Below, piece by piece: positions 1-10,322 of a stretch of DNA of 64,000 nt. The translations under genes were made by a program, and so were the position numbers. Source of the DNA: Enterococcus pallens ATCC BAA-351 (GTDB taxonomy: Bacteria; Bacillota; Bacilli; Lactobacillales; Enterococcaceae); assembly GCF_000407485.1 (NCBI RefSeq), contig NZ_ASWD01000002.1, positions 992,001 to 1,056,000 on the forward strand, read 5' to 3'. Numbering within the stretch: position 1 is the stretch's first letter; the number at the start of each line of letters is the position of its first letter. The notes below the pieces were generated by a model. It saw only the letters and a list, made by a program, of their open reading frames with translations, was not told the DNA's origin and made no database searches.

Positions 1-538
1 CAACACGTACAACTTCAAGGTTTTGAATTGTCACGCGGTTGCCACCCATACGGCCAGCTAATTTTTTATTTTTAAATACACGGTTCGGTGCAACAGGACC
101 CATAGATCCAGGACGACGATGGTAGCGAGATCCGTGAGCCATTGGGCCGCGGCTTTGTCCGTGACGTTTGATAACGCCTTGGAATCCTTTACCTTTAGTC
201 GTTCCGGTTACATCAATGATGTCTCCAGCTTGGAAAGTATCAACTTTCACTTCTTGTCCTACTTCATAATCTCCTAGCTCAACATCTTTGAATTCTCGAA
301 TGAAGCGCTTAGGAGCCGTGTTTGCTTTTGCAACATGACCTTTCGCAGGTTTGTTAGACAAAACTTCACGTTTATCTTGGTAACCTAATTGAACTGCTTC
401 GTAACCATCGTTTTCCATTGTTTTCACTTGTAAAACAACGTTCGGAGTAGCTTCGATAACAGTAACTGGAATTAATTCACCAGATTCTGTGAAGATTTGA
501 GTCATTCCCACTTTTTTCCCTAAGATTCCTTTGGTCAT
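1..538 (-). CDS. rplC: 50S ribosomal protein L3 (3' end outside window)
   Basis: L3 is a large-subunit protein that binds 23S rRNA near the peptidyl-transferase centre and is an early assembly protein. The visible 179 residues begin [16 protein letters not shown] and include the extended-loop region with [21 protein letters not shown] and the AGRMGG motif, all typical of L3. The full protein is usually about 209 residues, so roughly 30 C-terminal residues lie beyond base 1. The ATG at 536-538 is preceded by GGAGGTG. It follows rpsJ by 21 bp as the second gene of the S10 operon, so it should be co-transcribed from the promoter near 1040. Identification is secure. Confidence 0.97.
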   Translation of the reverse strand, partial: MTKGILGKKVGMTQIFTESGELIPVTVIEATPNVVLQVKTMENDGYEAVQLGYQDKREVLSNKPAKGHVAKANTAPKRFIREFKDVELGDYEVGQEVKVDTFQAGDIIDVTGTTKGKGFQGVIKRHGQSRGPMAHGSRYHRRPGSMGPVAPNRVFKNKKLAGRMGGNRVTIQNLEVVRV

Positions 539-559
539 GATTACACCTCCATTTTCTTA

Positions 560-868
560 TTATAGTTTGATTTCAATGTTTACACCGCTTGGTAAGTCTA
601 GCTTCATTAAAGCGTCAACTGTTTTTGGTGTTGGGTTCACAATGTCGATTAGACGTTTGTGAGTACGCATTTCGAATTGTTCGCGTGAATCTTTGTATTT
701 ATGAGTCGCACGGATTACAGTGTAAAGACTGCGTTCTGTTGGTAATGGAATTGGACCTGATACGCTAGCTCCAGTTCTTTTTGCAGTTTCTACGATTTTA
801 TCTGCTGATTGATCTAAAATACCATGTTCATACGCTTTTAAACGGATACGAATTTTTTGTTTTGCCAT
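560..868 (-). CDS. rpsJ: 30S ribosomal protein S10
   Basis: S10 is a small-subunit head protein that also acts as NusE in antitermination complexes. The product is 102 residues ([20 protein letters not shown]...), the normal length, with the conserved GPIPLPT loop and the HKRLIDI segment. The reading frame is open 12 codons further upstream, but the ATG at 866-868 has a good GGAGGG site and matches the family N terminus, so it was chosen. It is the first gene of the S10 operon, which continues into rplC. The leader of about 160 bases before it contains a small hairpin (909-939). Confidence 0.97.
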   Translation of the reverse strand: MAKQKIRIRLKAYEHGILDQSADKIVETAKRTGASVSGPIPLPTERSLYTVIRATHKYKDSREQFEMRTHKRLIDIVNPTPKTVDALMKLDLPSGVNIEIKL

Positions 869-908
869 CTTGTTCCCTCCTTCGCCTATTTTAAAAGTAG
901 ACATAGCT

Positions 909-939
909 CCACGAAAATTTCCGTCACGCTCGTTCGTGG
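909..939 (-). promoter_or_regulatory. Hairpin in the S10 operon leader
   Basis: CCACGAA at 909-915 pairs with TTCGTGG at 933-939 inside the untranslated leader of rpsJ. S10 operon leaders can carry regulatory structure, but nothing here matches a leader class I can name. The stem is short and could be incidental. Confidence 0.3.
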
Positions 940-1038
940 CAAAGCGTCCGGGCGTGTCGCAACCTCTCGTTTCAAAGCCGGTGAATTCTATTAAGAACCC
1001 CCCAGTACGTTTACACTTCTGTAAACAGCACCTTTATG

Positions 1039-1067
1039 ATTATATTACATAGGTTCAGTGATTGCAA
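1039..1067 (-). promoter_or_regulatory. Promoter of the S10 ribosomal protein operon
   Basis: On the minus strand TTGCAA (1062-1067) and TATAAT (1039-1044) are separated by 17 bp, close to the vegetative sigma consensus. This predicts transcription starting near 1032 and a leader of about 160 bases before rpsJ. No other good promoter lies between the DJ-1-like gene and rpsJ. Confidence 0.8.
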
Positions 1068-1131
1068 GGTTTTTCTAAGACATTTTGTATTTTCTATTTC
1101 GTTTTCAGAAAATATTTTTCCTTCTATTATA

Positions 1132-1887
1132 TTAGAATCTTTCTGCGGACAATTTTTTATAGAATTTTCTCGCGAAAGTATGCGCATCTCCTGGCCATCT
1201 TGCGGAAATGTAATTCCGGTCTTCTACAACGAAAGCTGGTTTTTCATTCTTTATTGAATCGCGGCTCATGGTGACTTTGCCAGTTAAAAATTGATTTTTT
1301 TCTTTTAATACTGATTTCACCTCTTCTTCAACAGTTATCGAATAGGTTCGATAATAGTCGTTTAGCCATAAAGCTGTCAGGTAGTAAGCTCCCATTTCCT
1401 GGCTTTTTAACAAAGAAGTCGTTTGGTAATCATAAATTACCGATTTTTCAGTTCTTGGATCTATCGTTCTAGCAGCTAGTACAGTGCCGTGACAAATGGC
1501 ACCAATAAGTTTTTCCGCTAAAAAGAATTCCGCTACTTTCTTTTGCAGTATCTCTGATTCTAGATATTCACGCATTCCTTTGTCATGGCCACCCGGCAGT
1601 AAAACGCCAGTAAATAGTGTTGTATCAATTTCGGAGTAGCGAATCGGATGTCTGAAGGCTTCATTTTTGGTCATGCTGCGGTAATCTTTTAAAGCAGAGG
1701 GTTCCGCCATCAACAACTTTTTAAATGGCCCAAAACCTTCGCCTGTTAGCAAGCGTTCATCAGCAGATGCCATTTTCCCACTGGGCGTTGCGATAACAAT
1801 GTCAATTCCTTTTTCCTTTAAGTAATTCCAAGGAACAGCAGCTTCTGTCGGATCAAAACCATAATCTGGTATTGGCATAAGAATCAT
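1132..1887 (-). CDS. DJ-1/PfpI family protein (Hsp31-like)
   Basis: Members of this superfamily act as glyoxalases, deglycases, chaperones or amidotransferase-like enzymes. The 251-residue product has the Rossmann-like start (MILMPIPDYGFDPTE) and the nucleophile elbow AICHGT, whose Cys is the expected catalytic residue. The LPGGHDKGM segment is typical of the Hsp31/YDR533C branch. The frame is open to 1911, but the ATG at 1887 has GAAAGGA at the right distance and was preferred; the longer form adds eight residues. It stands alone between the str operon (with the IS) and the S10 operon. Substrate and role are not readable from sequence. Confidence 0.85.
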   Translation of the reverse strand: MILMPIPDYGFDPTEAAVPWNYLKEKGIDIVIATPSGKMASADERLLTGEGFGPFKKLLMAEPSALKDYRSMTKNEAFRHPIRYSEIDTTLFTGVLLPGGHDKGMREYLESEILQKKVAEFFLAEKLIGAICHGTVLAARTIDPRTEKSVIYDYQTTSLLKSQEMGAYYLTALWLNDYYRTYSITVEEEVKSVLKEKNQFLTGKVTMSRDSIKNEKPAFVVEDRNYISARWPGDAHTFARKFYKKLSAERF

Positions 1888-2268
1888 ATCTATCTTCCTT
1901 TCAATTTCCATGTGATCATCCTACTGGAATTCTGCTAAAAAACAAATTGATAACCTTCCATTTCAGTTCAAAACAGCCCATTTCTTACTATTTATTAAAT
2001 TTCTAACAGCTACCATAAAGAATCCCTACAACGCCTATGACTATTTGTATAAAAATGATTTGCACTCTTGTTTAACTTTCCTACATTAAACATCCTCAAA
2101 AATACCATTGATAGAAATTTATACCTTCTTTAAAATCAAAACCACCCGTGGTAACGGGTGGTTTGCTCTTCGGCTGAAAGCCTCTTTTACCGGCCTTGGC
2201 CTAAAAGGCCTTCTGAAGGGGCTTCCTCCCGCACCACTATTACCCACTGATTCTAAAAGAATCTCGGA
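1888..2268. other. Intergenic stretch with the left end of the IS200-like element
   Basis: From 1888 to about 2130 it is AT-rich with no convincing gene. From about 2141 it is the left end of the IS200-like element, with several small hairpins up to the transposase stop. Confidence 0.6.
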
Positions 2269-2868
2269 TTATTTCTTTTTGTTTTTTTCTCCTGTAAACG
2301 GATCATATTCTTCAAATAATGTTAACTGATCTGCTGCATAATCATCTTGTAATTGATTACGAATATATTCTGCTATCTTCTCCTTGTTTCGTCCGACTGT
2401 ATCCACGTAATAGCCACGACACCAAAATTTTCGATTCCCATAACGATATTTTAGATTGGAATGACGATCGAATATCATCAAACTACTTTTTCCTTTCAAG
2501 TAACCCATGAATTGAGAAATACTTATTTTGGGCGGGACGCTAACAAGTAGGTGAATGTGGTCTTTACAGGCATTTGCTTCGAGAATTTCTACTCCTTTTC
2601 GTTCGCATAATTCTCGAATAATCTCGCCGATGCTTTGTTTGTATTTTCCATAGATAATCTGCCTTCTATACTTTGGGGCAAATACAACGTGGTACTTACA
2701 TCTCCAACTGGTATGTGATAAACTTTCTTTGTCCTTTTTCATAAGGGTACCTCCTAATTTGTTTGCGATGCGGTCGGGAAACCAGCATCAGTTTAACATT
2801 CTAGGAGGTTTTTTCACTACCACGCTGGAAGCTCTCCGGAACCACCTGCATAGCAGGTGGTTTTCAAA
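2135..2868 (-). mobile_element. IS200-like insertion sequence (IS200/IS605 family, tnpA only)
   Basis: About 0.73 kb containing one Y1 HUH transposase and no tnpB. This family has no terminal inverted repeats; instead subterminal hairpins mark each end. Here the left hairpin is 2141-2162 (8-bp arms ACCACCCG/CGGGTGGT) and the right hairpin 2841-2861 (9-bp arms ACCACCTGC/GCAGGTGGT). The two share the ACCACC stem, as expected if TnpA recognises both. Exact cleavage sites cannot be set from sequence alone, so the borders are approximate. It sits between the tuf terminator and the DJ-1-like gene and interrupts nothing visible. Confidence 0.8.
2269..2742 (-). CDS. tnpA: IS200-like transposase TnpA (Y1 HUH)
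   Basis: This single-strand DNA transposase cuts at hairpin ends through a tyrosine. The 157-residue product shows the HUH metal motif as HIHLLVSVPP near residue 62 and the tyrosine helix around YIRNQLQDD near residue 127. The fold starts with WRCKYHVVFAPKYRR, very typical of IS200 TnpA. The length is normal (about 150) and the frame is intact, so the element may be active. The ATG at 2740-2742 is preceded by AGGAGGTACC. No accessory gene is present. Confidence 0.93.
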   Translation of the reverse strand: MKKDKESLSHTSWRCKYHVVFAPKYRRQIIYGKYKQSIGEIIRELCERKGVEILEANACKDHIHLLVSVPPKISISQFMGYLKGKSSLMIFDRHSNLKYRYGNRKFWCRGYYVDTVGRNKEKIAEYIRNQLQDDYAADQLTLFEEYDPFTGEKNKKK

Positions 2869-2882
2869 GCATACAACCAAAA

Positions 2883-2912
2883 AAAGAGCCACCGATAATT
2901 CGGTGACTCTTT
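2883..2912 (-). terminator. Terminator of the str operon (downstream of tuf)
   Basis: On the minus strand a 13-bp stem with one imperfect pair and a TTAT-type loop is followed by a run of seven T. It lies about 50 bp after the tuf stop and directly beside the IS200-like right end. Confidence 0.8.
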
Positions 2913-2962
2913 ACGTCCGAGCATAGGTAAAGCTAATTTATTAAAAGTTTTGTTAAATCAAA

Positions 2963-4150
2963 TTAAGCGTTGATAGTTGAAACAACACCGGCACCAACTG
3001 TACGTCCGCCTTCACGGATTGAGAATTTAGTACCGTTTTCGATAGCGATTGGGTGGATTAATTCCACTTCCATTGCTACGTTGTCACCAGGCATAACCAT
3101 TTCAGTTCCTTCTGGTAATTCAACTACACCAGTAACGTCAGTTGTACGGAAGTAGAACTGAGGACGGTAGTTAGTGAAGAAAGGAGTATGACGTCCACCT
3201 TCTTCTTTAGACAATACGTAAACTTCAGCAGAGAATTTTGTATGTGGAGTGATAGTACCTGGTTTAGATAATACTTGTCCACGTTGGATATCTTCACGCG
3301 CAACACCACGCAATAATGCGCCAATGTTGTCGCCTGCTTCAGCGTAGTCTAATAATTTACGGAACATTTCAACACCAGTAACAGTTGTTTTAGAAGTTTC
3401 TTCAGCAATACCTACGATTTCAACTTCGTCACCAACACGTACTTGTCCACGTTCAACACGTCCAGTAGCAACTGTACCACGACCAGTGATAGAGAATACA
3501 TCTTCGACTGGCATCATGAATGGTTTTTCAGTGTCACGTTCTGGAGTTGGGATATAAGCATCAACTTCTGCCATCAATTCAATGATTTTTTCTTCGTAAG
3601 CAGCGTCGCCTTCCAAAGCTTTCAAAGCAGAACCAGCGATAACAGGAGTGTCATCACCTGGGAAGTCGTATTCTGTTAATAGGTCACGTACTTCCATTTC
3701 AACTAATTCTAACAATTCTTCGTCATCAACCATATCAACTTTGTTTAAGAAAACAACGATGTAAGGTACGCCAACTTGGCGAGACAATAGAATGTGTTCA
3801 CGAGTTTGAGGCATTGGGCCGTCAGCAGCAGATACTACCAAGATAGCTCCGTCCATTTGAGCAGCACCAGTGATCATGTTTTTAACGTAGTCCGCGTGTC
3901 CTGGGCAGTCAACGTGAGCATAGTGACGGTTTTCAGTTTCGTACTCAACGTGAGCAGTGTTGATAGTAATTCCACGTTCGCGTTCTTCTGGAGCACCATC
4001 GATTTGTGCGTAATCCATAGCAGTCGCGCCGCCTTTTTTAGCAAGTACAGTAGTAATTGCAGCAGTTAAAGTAGTTTTACCATGGTCAACGTGTCCGATA
4101 GTACCAATGTTAACATGGGGTTTTGAACGGTCAAATTTTTCTTTAGCCAT
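2963..4150 (-). CDS. tuf: Elongation factor Tu
   Basis: EF-Tu is a GTPase that delivers aminoacyl-tRNA to the ribosomal A site. The 395-residue product has the normal length and all G motifs: GHVDHGKTT at 19-27, DCPGH near 81 and NKVDM near 136. Domains 2 and 3 follow ([13 protein letters not shown]; the C terminus reads [14 protein letters not shown]). The ATG at 4148-4150 has an AGGAGG site. It is the last gene of the rpsL-rpsG-fusA-tuf order, with a terminator downstream. The 159-bp gap to fusA holds a 20-bp perfect palindrome. Confidence 0.99.
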   Translation of the reverse strand: MAKEKFDRSKPHVNIGTIGHVDHGKTTLTAAITTVLAKKGGATAMDYAQIDGAPEERERGITINTAHVEYETENRHYAHVDCPGHADYVKNMITGAAQMDGAILVVSAADGPMPQTREHILLSRQVGVPYIVVFLNKVDMVDDEELLELVEMEVRDLLTEYDFPGDDTPVIAGSALKALEGDAAYEEKIIELMAEVDAYIPTPERDTEKPFMMPVEDVFSITGRGTVATGRVERGQVRVGDEVEIVGIAEETSKTTVTGVEMFRKLLDYAEAGDNIGALLRGVAREDIQRGQVLSKPGTITPHTKFSAEVYVLSKEEGGRHTPFFTNYRPQFYFRTTDVTGVVELPEGTEMVMPGDNVAMEVELIHPIAIENGTKFSIREGGRTVGAGVVSTINA

Positions 4151-4197
4151 TTAAATATGTTCCTCCTAAATGAGTTTGTTTTTTTATCTGATAGGTC

Positions 4198-4217
4198 CGC
4201 GGTACAATTGTACCGCG
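4198..4217. repeat. 20-bp perfect palindrome between fusA and tuf
   Basis: CGCGGTACAA and its exact complement abut without a spacer. There is no T run after it on the minus strand, so it does not look like a terminator. It could form a stem in the fusA-tuf mRNA (processing or stability) or bind a dimeric protein. Confidence 0.6.
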
Positions 4218-4309
4218 AGCCCATATCATCGATATCATTTTATCTGAATTGTTCACAAAAATACAGGTCTTTTAGAAAAACAGTTGGAATTTGTCTAAGA
4301 TTTTTTAAA

Positions 4310-6397
4310 TTACTCAGATTTTCCGCCATTTTTCTTAATAATTTCTTCTTGAACTGCTTTTGGAACAGCTTCGTAGTGGTCGAATGTCATAGTGAAGACA
4401 CCACGACCTTGTGTTGCTGAACGTAGCGTGGTTGCATAACCAAACATTTCAGCCAATGGAACCATTGCACGAACAACTTGTAAGCCGCCGGCACGAGCGT
4501 CCATTCCTTCTACGCGACCACGACGAGCAGTCACGTGACCCATAATATCACCTAAGTAATCTTCTGGGATAACAACTTCAATTGCCATAATCGGTTCAAG
4601 GATCGCTGGATCAGCTTTCTTCGCAGCTGCACGTAATGCCATAGAAGCGGCAACACGGAAGGCTGTTTCATTTGAATCGACATCATGGTAAGATCCATCG
4701 TAAAGTTTAGCTTTAATGTCAACCATAGGGTAGCCAGCTAATACACCGTTGTCCATTGATGCTTTCAATCCTGCTTCAACAGCTGGAATGTATTCACGAG
4801 GGACAACCCCACCGACGATTGCATTTTCAAATTCAAAGCCAGCGCCTTCTTCGTTTGGTTCGAATTCGATCCATACGTGACCGTATTGACCTTTACCACC
4901 AGACTGACGTACGAACTTACCTTCTGCTTGAGTACCTTTACGGAATGTTTCACGGTAAGATACTTGAGGAGCTCCAACGTTCGCTTCAACTTTAAATTCG
5001 CGACGCATACGGTCAACGATAATATCTAAGTGAAGTTCACCCATACCAGCGATGATTGTTTCGCCAGTTTCCACGTTTGTTTCAGCGCGGAAGGTAGGAT
5101 CTTCTTCAGATAGTTTTTGCAAGGCAACACCCATTTTATCTTGGTCAGCTTTTGATTTAGGCTCAATAGCGACTTGGATAACTGGTTCTGGGAATTCCAT
5201 TGACTCAAGGATAACTGGTGATTTTTCAGCACACAAAGTATCCCCGGTAGTTGTATCTTTCAAACCAACTGCAGCAGCGATATCTCCAGCGTAAACTTCA
5301 GAGATTTCAGAACGTGAGTTAGCATGCATCTGCAAGATACGACCTACACGTTCGCGTTTGCCTTTAGTAGCATTTTGTACGTATGATCCTGATTCTAAGA
5401 CACCAGAGTACACACGGAAGAAAGTTAAACGACCTACGAATGGGTCAGTCATAACTTTAAATGCTAAAGCAGCAAAAGGTGCGCTATCATCAGCTGGACG
5501 TTCTTCTTCTTCTTCAGTCTTAGGATTGATTCCTTTAATTGCAGGAATATCCAATGGTGAAGGCAAGTAGTCAAGAACGGCATCCAATAATAATTGAACC
5601 CCTTTGTTTTTGAAAGCAGAACCACAAAGAACTGGATAGAATTCAACATTAACAGTTGCTTTACGAATTCCTTCTTTCAATTCTTGTTCAGTGATTTCTT
5701 CACCTTCAAGATACTTCATCGTTAAATCTTCATCAGTTTCAGCAACAGCTTCAACTAATTTTTCACGCCATTCTTCAGCAAGCTCTAAGTAGTCTGCAGG
5801 AATGTCAGTTTCTTCGATTTCAGTACCTAAGTCGTTTGTATAGATTTCAGCTTTCATCTTCACAAGGTCGATGATACCAGTGAAATCATCTTCCGCACCA
5901 ATTGGTAATTGGATTGGATGAGCATTTGCGTTCAAACGGTCATGCAAAGTTTCTACAGAATATAAGAAGTCTGCACCGATTTTATCCATTTTGTTAGCAA
6001 ATACGATACGTGGTACACCATAAGTGGTTGCTTGACGCCATACGGTTTCAGTTTGAGGTTCAACCCCAGATTGAGCATCCAATACAGTTACAGCACCATC
6101 TAGTACACGCAATGAACGTTCAACTTCTACAGTGAAGTCCACGTGTCCTGGTGTGTCAATGATATTGATACGATGACCTTTCCATGCAGCGGTAGTCGCA
6201 GCTGAAGTGATAGTAATACCACGTTCTTGTTCCTGTTCCATCCAGTCCATTTGTGAAGCTCCTTCGTGAGTTTCACCAATCTTGTGGATTCTACCAGTGT
6301 AATACAAGATACGTTCAGTTGCAGTCGTTTTACCAGCATCGATGTGGGCCATGATACCAATGTTACGAGTGTTGTCTAGAGAAAATTCTCTTGGCAT
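4310..6397 (-). CDS. fusA: Elongation factor G
   Basis: EF-G is the GTPase that drives ribosomal translocation and, with RRF, recycling. The 695-residue product has AHIDAGKTT at 17-25, DTPGHVDF near 82 and [10 protein letters not shown] near 136. The later domains and the typical C-terminal region with [14 protein letters not shown] residues follow. Its length and order (after rpsG, before tuf) are canonical. The ATG at 6395-6397 has GAGAGGAG upstream. Nothing is unusual about the gene. Confidence 0.99.
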   Translation of the reverse strand: MPREFSLDNTRNIGIMAHIDAGKTTATERILYYTGRIHKIGETHEGASQMDWMEQEQERGITITSAATTAAWKGHRINIIDTPGHVDFTVEVERSLRVLDGAVTVLDAQSGVEPQTETVWRQATTYGVPRIVFANKMDKIGADFLYSVETLHDRLNANAHPIQLPIGAEDDFTGIIDLVKMKAEIYTNDLGTEIEETDIPADYLELAEEWREKLVEAVAETDEDLTMKYLEGEEITEQELKEGIRKATVNVEFYPVLCGSAFKNKGVQLLLDAVLDYLPSPLDIPAIKGINPKTEEEEERPADDSAPFAALAFKVMTDPFVGRLTFFRVYSGVLESGSYVQNATKGKRERVGRILQMHANSRSEISEVYAGDIAAAVGLKDTTTGDTLCAEKSPVILESMEFPEPVIQVAIEPKSKADQDKMGVALQKLSEEDPTFRAETNVETGETIIAGMGELHLDIIVDRMRREFKVEANVGAPQVSYRETFRKGTQAEGKFVRQSGGKGQYGHVWIEFEPNEEGAGFEFENAIVGGVVPREYIPAVEAGLKASMDNGVLAGYPMVDIKAKLYDGSYHDVDSNETAFRVAASMALRAAAKKADPAILEPIMAIEVVIPEDYLGDIMGHVTARRGRVEGMDARAGGLQVVRAMVPLAEMFGYATTLRSATQGRGVFTMTFDHYEAVPKAVQEEIIKKNGGKSE

Positions 6398-6477
6398 TTC
6401 TTCTGTTTCTCCTCTCTTAAATCAAATTAAGCGTTCTATTATCTTTCTGCTGACAGTAGTCAAATGCAGAGAGGATT

Positions 6478-6948
6478 TTACCAACGATAATGAGCGAATG
6501 CACGGTTGGCTTCGGCCATTTTGTGTGTATCTTCGCGTTTTTTCACAGAAGCTCCAGTGTTGTTAGCAGCATCCATGATTTCTTTTGCTAAGCGGTCTTC
6601 CATTGTGTGTTCTCCGCGAGAACGCGCATAGTTGACAACCCAACGCAAACCAAGAGTTGTACGACGTTCTGGACGTACTTCAACTGGTACTTGGTAGTTA
6701 GAACCACCGACACGGCGAGCTTTAACTTCCAATACAGGCATAATGTTTTCCATTGCTTGTTCGAAAACTTCCAATGGGTCATTCCCTGTTGAATCTTTAA
6801 TTTTATCAAATGCGTTGTACACGATATTTGAAGCAATACCACGTTTGCCATCAACCATTACACGGTTGATCAAACGAGTTACTAGCTTTGAGTTATACAT
6901 AGGATCTGGTAAAACATCACGTTTTATAGCAGCACCCTTACGAGTCAT
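6478..6948 (-). CDS. rpsG: 30S ribosomal protein S7
   Basis: S7 starts assembly of the 30S head by binding 16S rRNA. The product is 156 residues, the family length, from [16 protein letters not shown] to FAHYRW, with the [16 protein letters not shown] segment intact. The ATG at 6946-6948 has AAGGAGG upstream. It lies 46 bp after rpsL and 80 bp before fusA in the str operon. Confidence 0.98.
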   Translation of the reverse strand: MTRKGAAIKRDVLPDPMYNSKLVTRLINRVMVDGKRGIASNIVYNAFDKIKDSTGNDPLEVFEQAMENIMPVLEVKARRVGGSNYQVPVEVRPERRTTLGLRWVVNYARSRGEHTMEDRLAKEIMDAANNTGASVKKREDTHKMAEANRAFAHYRW

Positions 6949-6994
6949 GCGTAACTCCTCCTTCCGAAAATATGTCTTTTATCTAGTTCGTTTT

Positions 6995-7408
6995 TTAAGC
7001 TTTAGGTCTCTTAGTACCGTATTTAGAACGGCTTTGTTTGCGATCGTTAACACCAGCTGTATCTAGTGCACCACGAACGATGTGGTAACGTACCCCTGGT
7101 AAGTCTTTCACACGTCCACCACGCAATAGAACAACACTATGTTCTTGCAAGTTGTGGCCGATACCTGGAATATAAGCTGTTACTTCGATCAAGTTAGACA
7201 AACGAACACGAGCATATTTACGCAATGCAGAGTTAGGTTTCTTAGGTGTCATAGTACCCACACGTGTGCATACCCCACGTTTTTGCGGAGAGTTAACGTT
7301 TGTTTGAACTTTTTTAAAGCTGTTATATCCTTTATTCAATGCAGGTGAATCTGATTTTTCCACCTTTGATTTACGAGGTTTACGTACTAATTGATTAATT
7401 GTAGGCAT
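6995..7408 (-). CDS. rpsL: 30S ribosomal protein S12
   Basis: S12 is part of the decoding centre. The product is 137 residues with the standard motifs [11 protein letters not shown] and [16 protein letters not shown]. The two lysines whose substitution gives streptomycin resistance in other bacteria are the wild-type residues here, so no S12-based resistance is predicted (inference from known mutations). The ATG has AGGAGG upstream. It is the first gene of the str operon and is served by the promoter at 7570-7598. Confidence 0.98.
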   Translation of the reverse strand: MPTINQLVRKPRKSKVEKSDSPALNKGYNSFKKVQTNVNSPQKRGVCTRVGTMTPKKPNSALRKYARVRLSNLIEVTAYIPGIGHNLQEHSVVLLRGGRVKDLPGVRYHIVRGALDTAGVNDRKQSRSKYGTKRPKA

Positions 7409-7757
7409 TCCTTGTTTCCTCCTTCCTCGATTCGCTTTCTAGTCCCACACATCCTGGTGGTTCTTTTTCGGCGATAAAAAATAATGCAATCACTGCATTC
7501 TCTATCAAGCGTACCTTGACACAGTCAGCACGTCTCATCTGAGAGACCTGTTCACAAAGCACCTCAGATAGCATATCATGATTGATTTTACCTGTCAATA
7601 ATCTCTTGAAAGTTTTTTTAGGATATTTTCATTCCTAATATTCTTGTATTTAAATAGAAAGAAAAATCTTTTTGGTCTTTTTTACTAAAAAAGAACTATC
7701 TTTTTTTTGTGGTTCCGATTACAATAGAGGTAACTAAAACGAAGGTGGGATTTTTCG
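7409..7757. other. Divergent intergenic region between rpsL and rpiA
   Basis: It holds the rpsL promoter on the minus strand and about 150 bases of rpsL leader. On the plus strand a TACAAT (7720-7725) is a possible -10 for rpiA, without a good -35. A frame open across the leader starts inside the promoter and has no ribosome-binding site, so no gene is called. Confidence 0.6.
7570..7598 (-). promoter_or_regulatory. Promoter of the str operon (rpsL-rpsG-fusA-tuf)
   Basis: TTGACA (7593-7598) and TATGCT (7570-7575) are 17 bp apart on the minus strand, and a TG one base before the -10 makes it an extended -10. The start is expected near 7563, giving a leader of about 155 bases. Confidence 0.85.
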
Positions 7758-8438
7758 ATGAATCTAAAGGAACTAGTAGGCATTGAAGTCGCAAAATATG
7801 TTAAAGATGGCATGGTGGTTGGATTAGGTACTGGATCTACTGCTTATTACATGGTAAAAGAAGTTGGTCGACGTATGAAGGAAGAAGGCATTCAAGTTAC
7901 AGGTGTAGTTACCTCTTCTGCGACTGAAAAACAAGCAAAAGAACTAGGTATTCCTTTAAAGGCCATTGATGAAGTGGATTATGTTGATTTGACAATTGAT
8001 GGCGCTGATGAGATCAGCAGTGATTTCCAAGGAATCAAAGGCGGCGGTGCAGCATTATTATTTGAAAAGATTGTGGCAACCTATTCTAAAGAATGTATTT
8101 GGATTGTTGACGAAAGTAAAATGGTTGATAAATTAGGCAATTTCCCGTTACCTGTAGAAGTTGTACCTTTTGGCAGCCATAATCTATTCCGTCTTTTTGA
8201 AGAAAAGGGCTACAATCCAAAATGGCGTAAAACAGCAGAAGGTGAACTATTAGTTACCGATGGCGGACACTACATTATCGATTTAGCTTTAGAAGTAATA
8301 GAAGACCCTCATGCCCTCGCAGATGAATTAGACAGATACGTCGGTGTTGTAGAACATGGTTTATTTATTGATATGATTTCAAAAGTTGTTGTAGGTACTC
8401 CCGATGGTCCAAAAGAATTAGCAGTTCCTAATAAATAA
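7758..8438 (+). CDS. rpiA: Ribose-5-phosphate isomerase A
   Basis: It interconverts ribose 5-phosphate and ribulose 5-phosphate in the pentose phosphate pathway. The 226-residue product has the phosphate-binding [10 protein letters not shown] near residue 22, the active-site DGADEI near 80 and [11 protein letters not shown] near 95, which holds the catalytic Lys and Glu. The length is normal. The ATG has AAGGTGGG upstream. It precedes gpmA on the same strand by 115 bp, but gpmA probably has its own promoter. Confidence 0.97.
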   Translation: MNLKELVGIEVAKYVKDGMVVGLGTGSTAYYMVKEVGRRMKEEGIQVTGVVTSSATEKQAKELGIPLKAIDEVDYVDLTIDGADEISSDFQGIKGGGAALLFEKIVATYSKECIWIVDESKMVDKLGNFPLPVEVVPFGSHNLFRLFEEKGYNPKWRKTAEGELLVTDGGHYIIDLALEVIEDPHALADELDRYVGVVEHGLFIDMISKVVVGTPDGPKELAVPNK

Positions 8439-8553
8439 TTCTTTTTTTAAAAATCCGCGGTTAATAAAGGAAAACAATGGAAAAACCTTTGAAAACATTG
8501 TACAATGAATCAGGAATTGAAAATTTCAGAAATGGACTAAAGGAGAGAATAAT

Positions 8554-9240
8554 ATGCCAAAATTAGTTTTTTCTCGTCACGGACTAAGTGAATGGAACAA
8601 ATTGAATCAATTTACTGGCTGGGCTGATGTAGATTTAGCTCCAGAAGGTGTTGAAGAAGCAAAAGAAGGCGGACGTAAAATTAAAGAAGCTGGCATCGAA
8701 TTTGATGTTGCTTACACTTCTGTATTGACTCGTGCCATCAAAACTTGTAACTACATCTTAGAAGAGTCTGACCAACTTTGGGTACCAACCGTTAAATCTT
8801 GGCGCTTAAACGAACGTCACTATGGTAAATTGCAAGGTCTTAACAAAAAAGAAACTGCTGAAAAATACGGCGACGAACAAGTACACATCTGGCGTCGTTC
8901 ATACGATGTATTGCCTCCATTAATGGAAGCAACTGATGAAGGTTCTGCTGCTCAAGACCGCCGTTACTCAATGTTAGATCCTCGTGACATTCCTGGTGGA
9001 GAAAACTTAAAAGTTACTTTAGAACGTGCATTACCTTTCTGGCAAGACGAAATTGCTCCTGCTTTGAAAGACAACAAAACTGTTTTAGTTGCAGCTCATG
9101 GTAACTCATTACGTGCTTTGGCTAAACATATTGAAGGTATTTCTGATGAAGATATTATGGACTTAGAAATCCCAACAGGTCAACCACTTGTTTATGAATT
9201 GAATGATGACTTAACAGTAGCGAAAAAATACTACTTATAA
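8554..9240 (+). CDS. gpmA: 2,3-bisphosphoglycerate-dependent phosphoglycerate mutase
   Basis: It converts 3-phosphoglycerate to 2-phosphoglycerate in glycolysis. The 228-residue product has the phosphohistidine motif SRHGLSEWN at the N terminus, the RHYGKLQG segment and the second catalytic His in [10 protein letters not shown]. This is the dPGM, not the metal-dependent, type. The ATG has AAAGGAGA upstream. Strong codon bias fits high expression. A strong terminator follows directly. Confidence 0.98.
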   Translation: MPKLVFSRHGLSEWNKLNQFTGWADVDLAPEGVEEAKEGGRKIKEAGIEFDVAYTSVLTRAIKTCNYILEESDQLWVPTVKSWRLNERHYGKLQGLNKKETAEKYGDEQVHIWRRSYDVLPPLMEATDEGSAAQDRRYSMLDPRDIPGGENLKVTLERALPFWQDEIAPALKDNKTVLVAAHGNSLRALAKHIEGISDEDIMDLEIPTGQPLVYELNDDLTVAKKYYL

Positions 9241-9249
9241 GATAAGCAA

Positions 9250-9285
9250 ACAGCGCTGAGGTCAAAAGCCTCAGCGCTGTTTTTA
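9250..9285 (+). terminator. Terminator of gpmA (usable in both directions)
   Basis: A perfect 12-bp stem (arms 9250-9261 and 9269-9280) with a 7-base loop is followed by TTTTT. The facing gene ends at 9283, so the hairpin overlaps both transcript ends. Confidence 0.9.
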
Positions 9286-10224
9286 TGCATCTTTCGAATG
9301 GCGTTCACCAATTTGGAAATCCTCCGCATGTTCAAACATATAGCGAACTGTAATTGGCTCGTCACCAGTTAATTGTTTAAAATCATCCGTATGCTCAGCC
9401 ATTTTATTTTCACGAATAGCTTGAGCGAAGGTTACCATTCCTTCTGAAGAAAATGGTGCCTCTGAACCGTCTTTAAATTTGCCGTCGGTGGTACGAGGTA
9501 CGCCCATTGCATCAAAAACGGCATAATTTTCTTCATCCGTCACTTCTCTATACACAACCTTATTTCCAGTTACCTCATTGCCAATATTGATAAAATCCTG
9601 AATCGTCATCAAATCTTTGCCATTAATATTTAGAATTTTATGGTGATAGGTTTCATTAATTAAGGCATAAGCGACTGCTTTAGCACAGTCTTTGCGGGAA
9701 ATGTAGGCCATTTTCCCATCACCTTGGCTATTAGTCAATTCACCATTACCTTTAACATAAGTAAAGTAATTAGTTACCATCGCTTCTGCGTATTGCGAAT
9801 TACGTAAGAAGATATAGTCCAAGCCACTTTCTTCAATATATTTTTCAGTAAAAGCATGATCAATTTTTTCAATACTTGGATTACTTGGATCAGCAGCATT
9901 TACTAATGAAGTATAAATAATTTTCTTCACACCAGCTGCTTTAGCTGCATCAACAACATTTTTATGAGCGGCTTGCCGCTTTTCACCTACAAAAGGCATT
10001 GAAATTAACGCTAAGACTTCGCCTCCAGCAAATTTTTCAGCTAAGCCTTCTAAATGATTGAAGTTCGTTTGTTGAACTGCCACTCCTTGCTTCGCATACT
10101 TTTCCAAGGCAGCCGATGAATAGCCACAAAATACTAAGCGTTCCTTATCTGCCAAAGTCATCAAATATTCTGCTGCTTGGCTACCTAGATTTCCATCCAC
10201 ACCAGTTAAAATCAATTTGCTCAT
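9283..10224 (-). CDS. NAD(P)-binding oxidoreductase, NmrA/QOR2-like atypical SDR
   Basis: Proteins of this group bind NAD(P)H and either reduce quinones or act as redox sensors. The 313-residue product begins with a Rossmann motif variant (LTGVDGNLGSQ). It has the atypical-SDR pattern VKKIIYTSL near residue 100 and LDYIFLRNSQYAE near 135. It lacks the classic YxxxK pair, as NmrA-like proteins do. The ATG at 10222-10224 has AAGGAGGAG upstream. A LysR-type gene lies immediately upstream on the same strand (98 bp) and may control it. Confidence 0.85.
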   Translation of the reverse strand: MSKLILTGVDGNLGSQAAEYLMTLADKERLVFCGYSSAALEKYAKQGVAVQQTNFNHLEGLAEKFAGGEVLALISMPFVGEKRQAAHKNVVDAAKAAGVKKIIYTSLVNAADPSNPSIEKIDHAFTEKYIEESGLDYIFLRNSQYAEAMVTNYFTYVKGNGELTNSQGDGKMAYISRKDCAKAVAYALINETYHHKILNINGKDLMTIQDFINIGNEVTGNKVVYREVTDEENYAVFDAMGVPRTTDGKFKDGSEAPFSSEGMVTFAQAIRENKMAEHTDDFKQLTGDEPITVRYMFEHAEDFQIGERHSKDA

Positions 10225-10322
10225 TTGATATCTCCTCCTTGTTTTCGTTACCTATATCATATGTGAATAAATGAACAATAACCAATACAAAGATTCAATA
10301 ATCTATAAGTAAAACTTATACC

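Noticed and set aside
4198-4217. The fusA-tuf palindrome as a terminator
   Set aside because: The minus strand after it is A-rich rather than T-rich, and tuf must be read through.
7395-7598. A 67-codon frame upstream of rpsL on the minus strand
   Set aside because: Its start overlaps the -35 of the str promoter and it has no ribosome-binding site; it is the rpsL leader.
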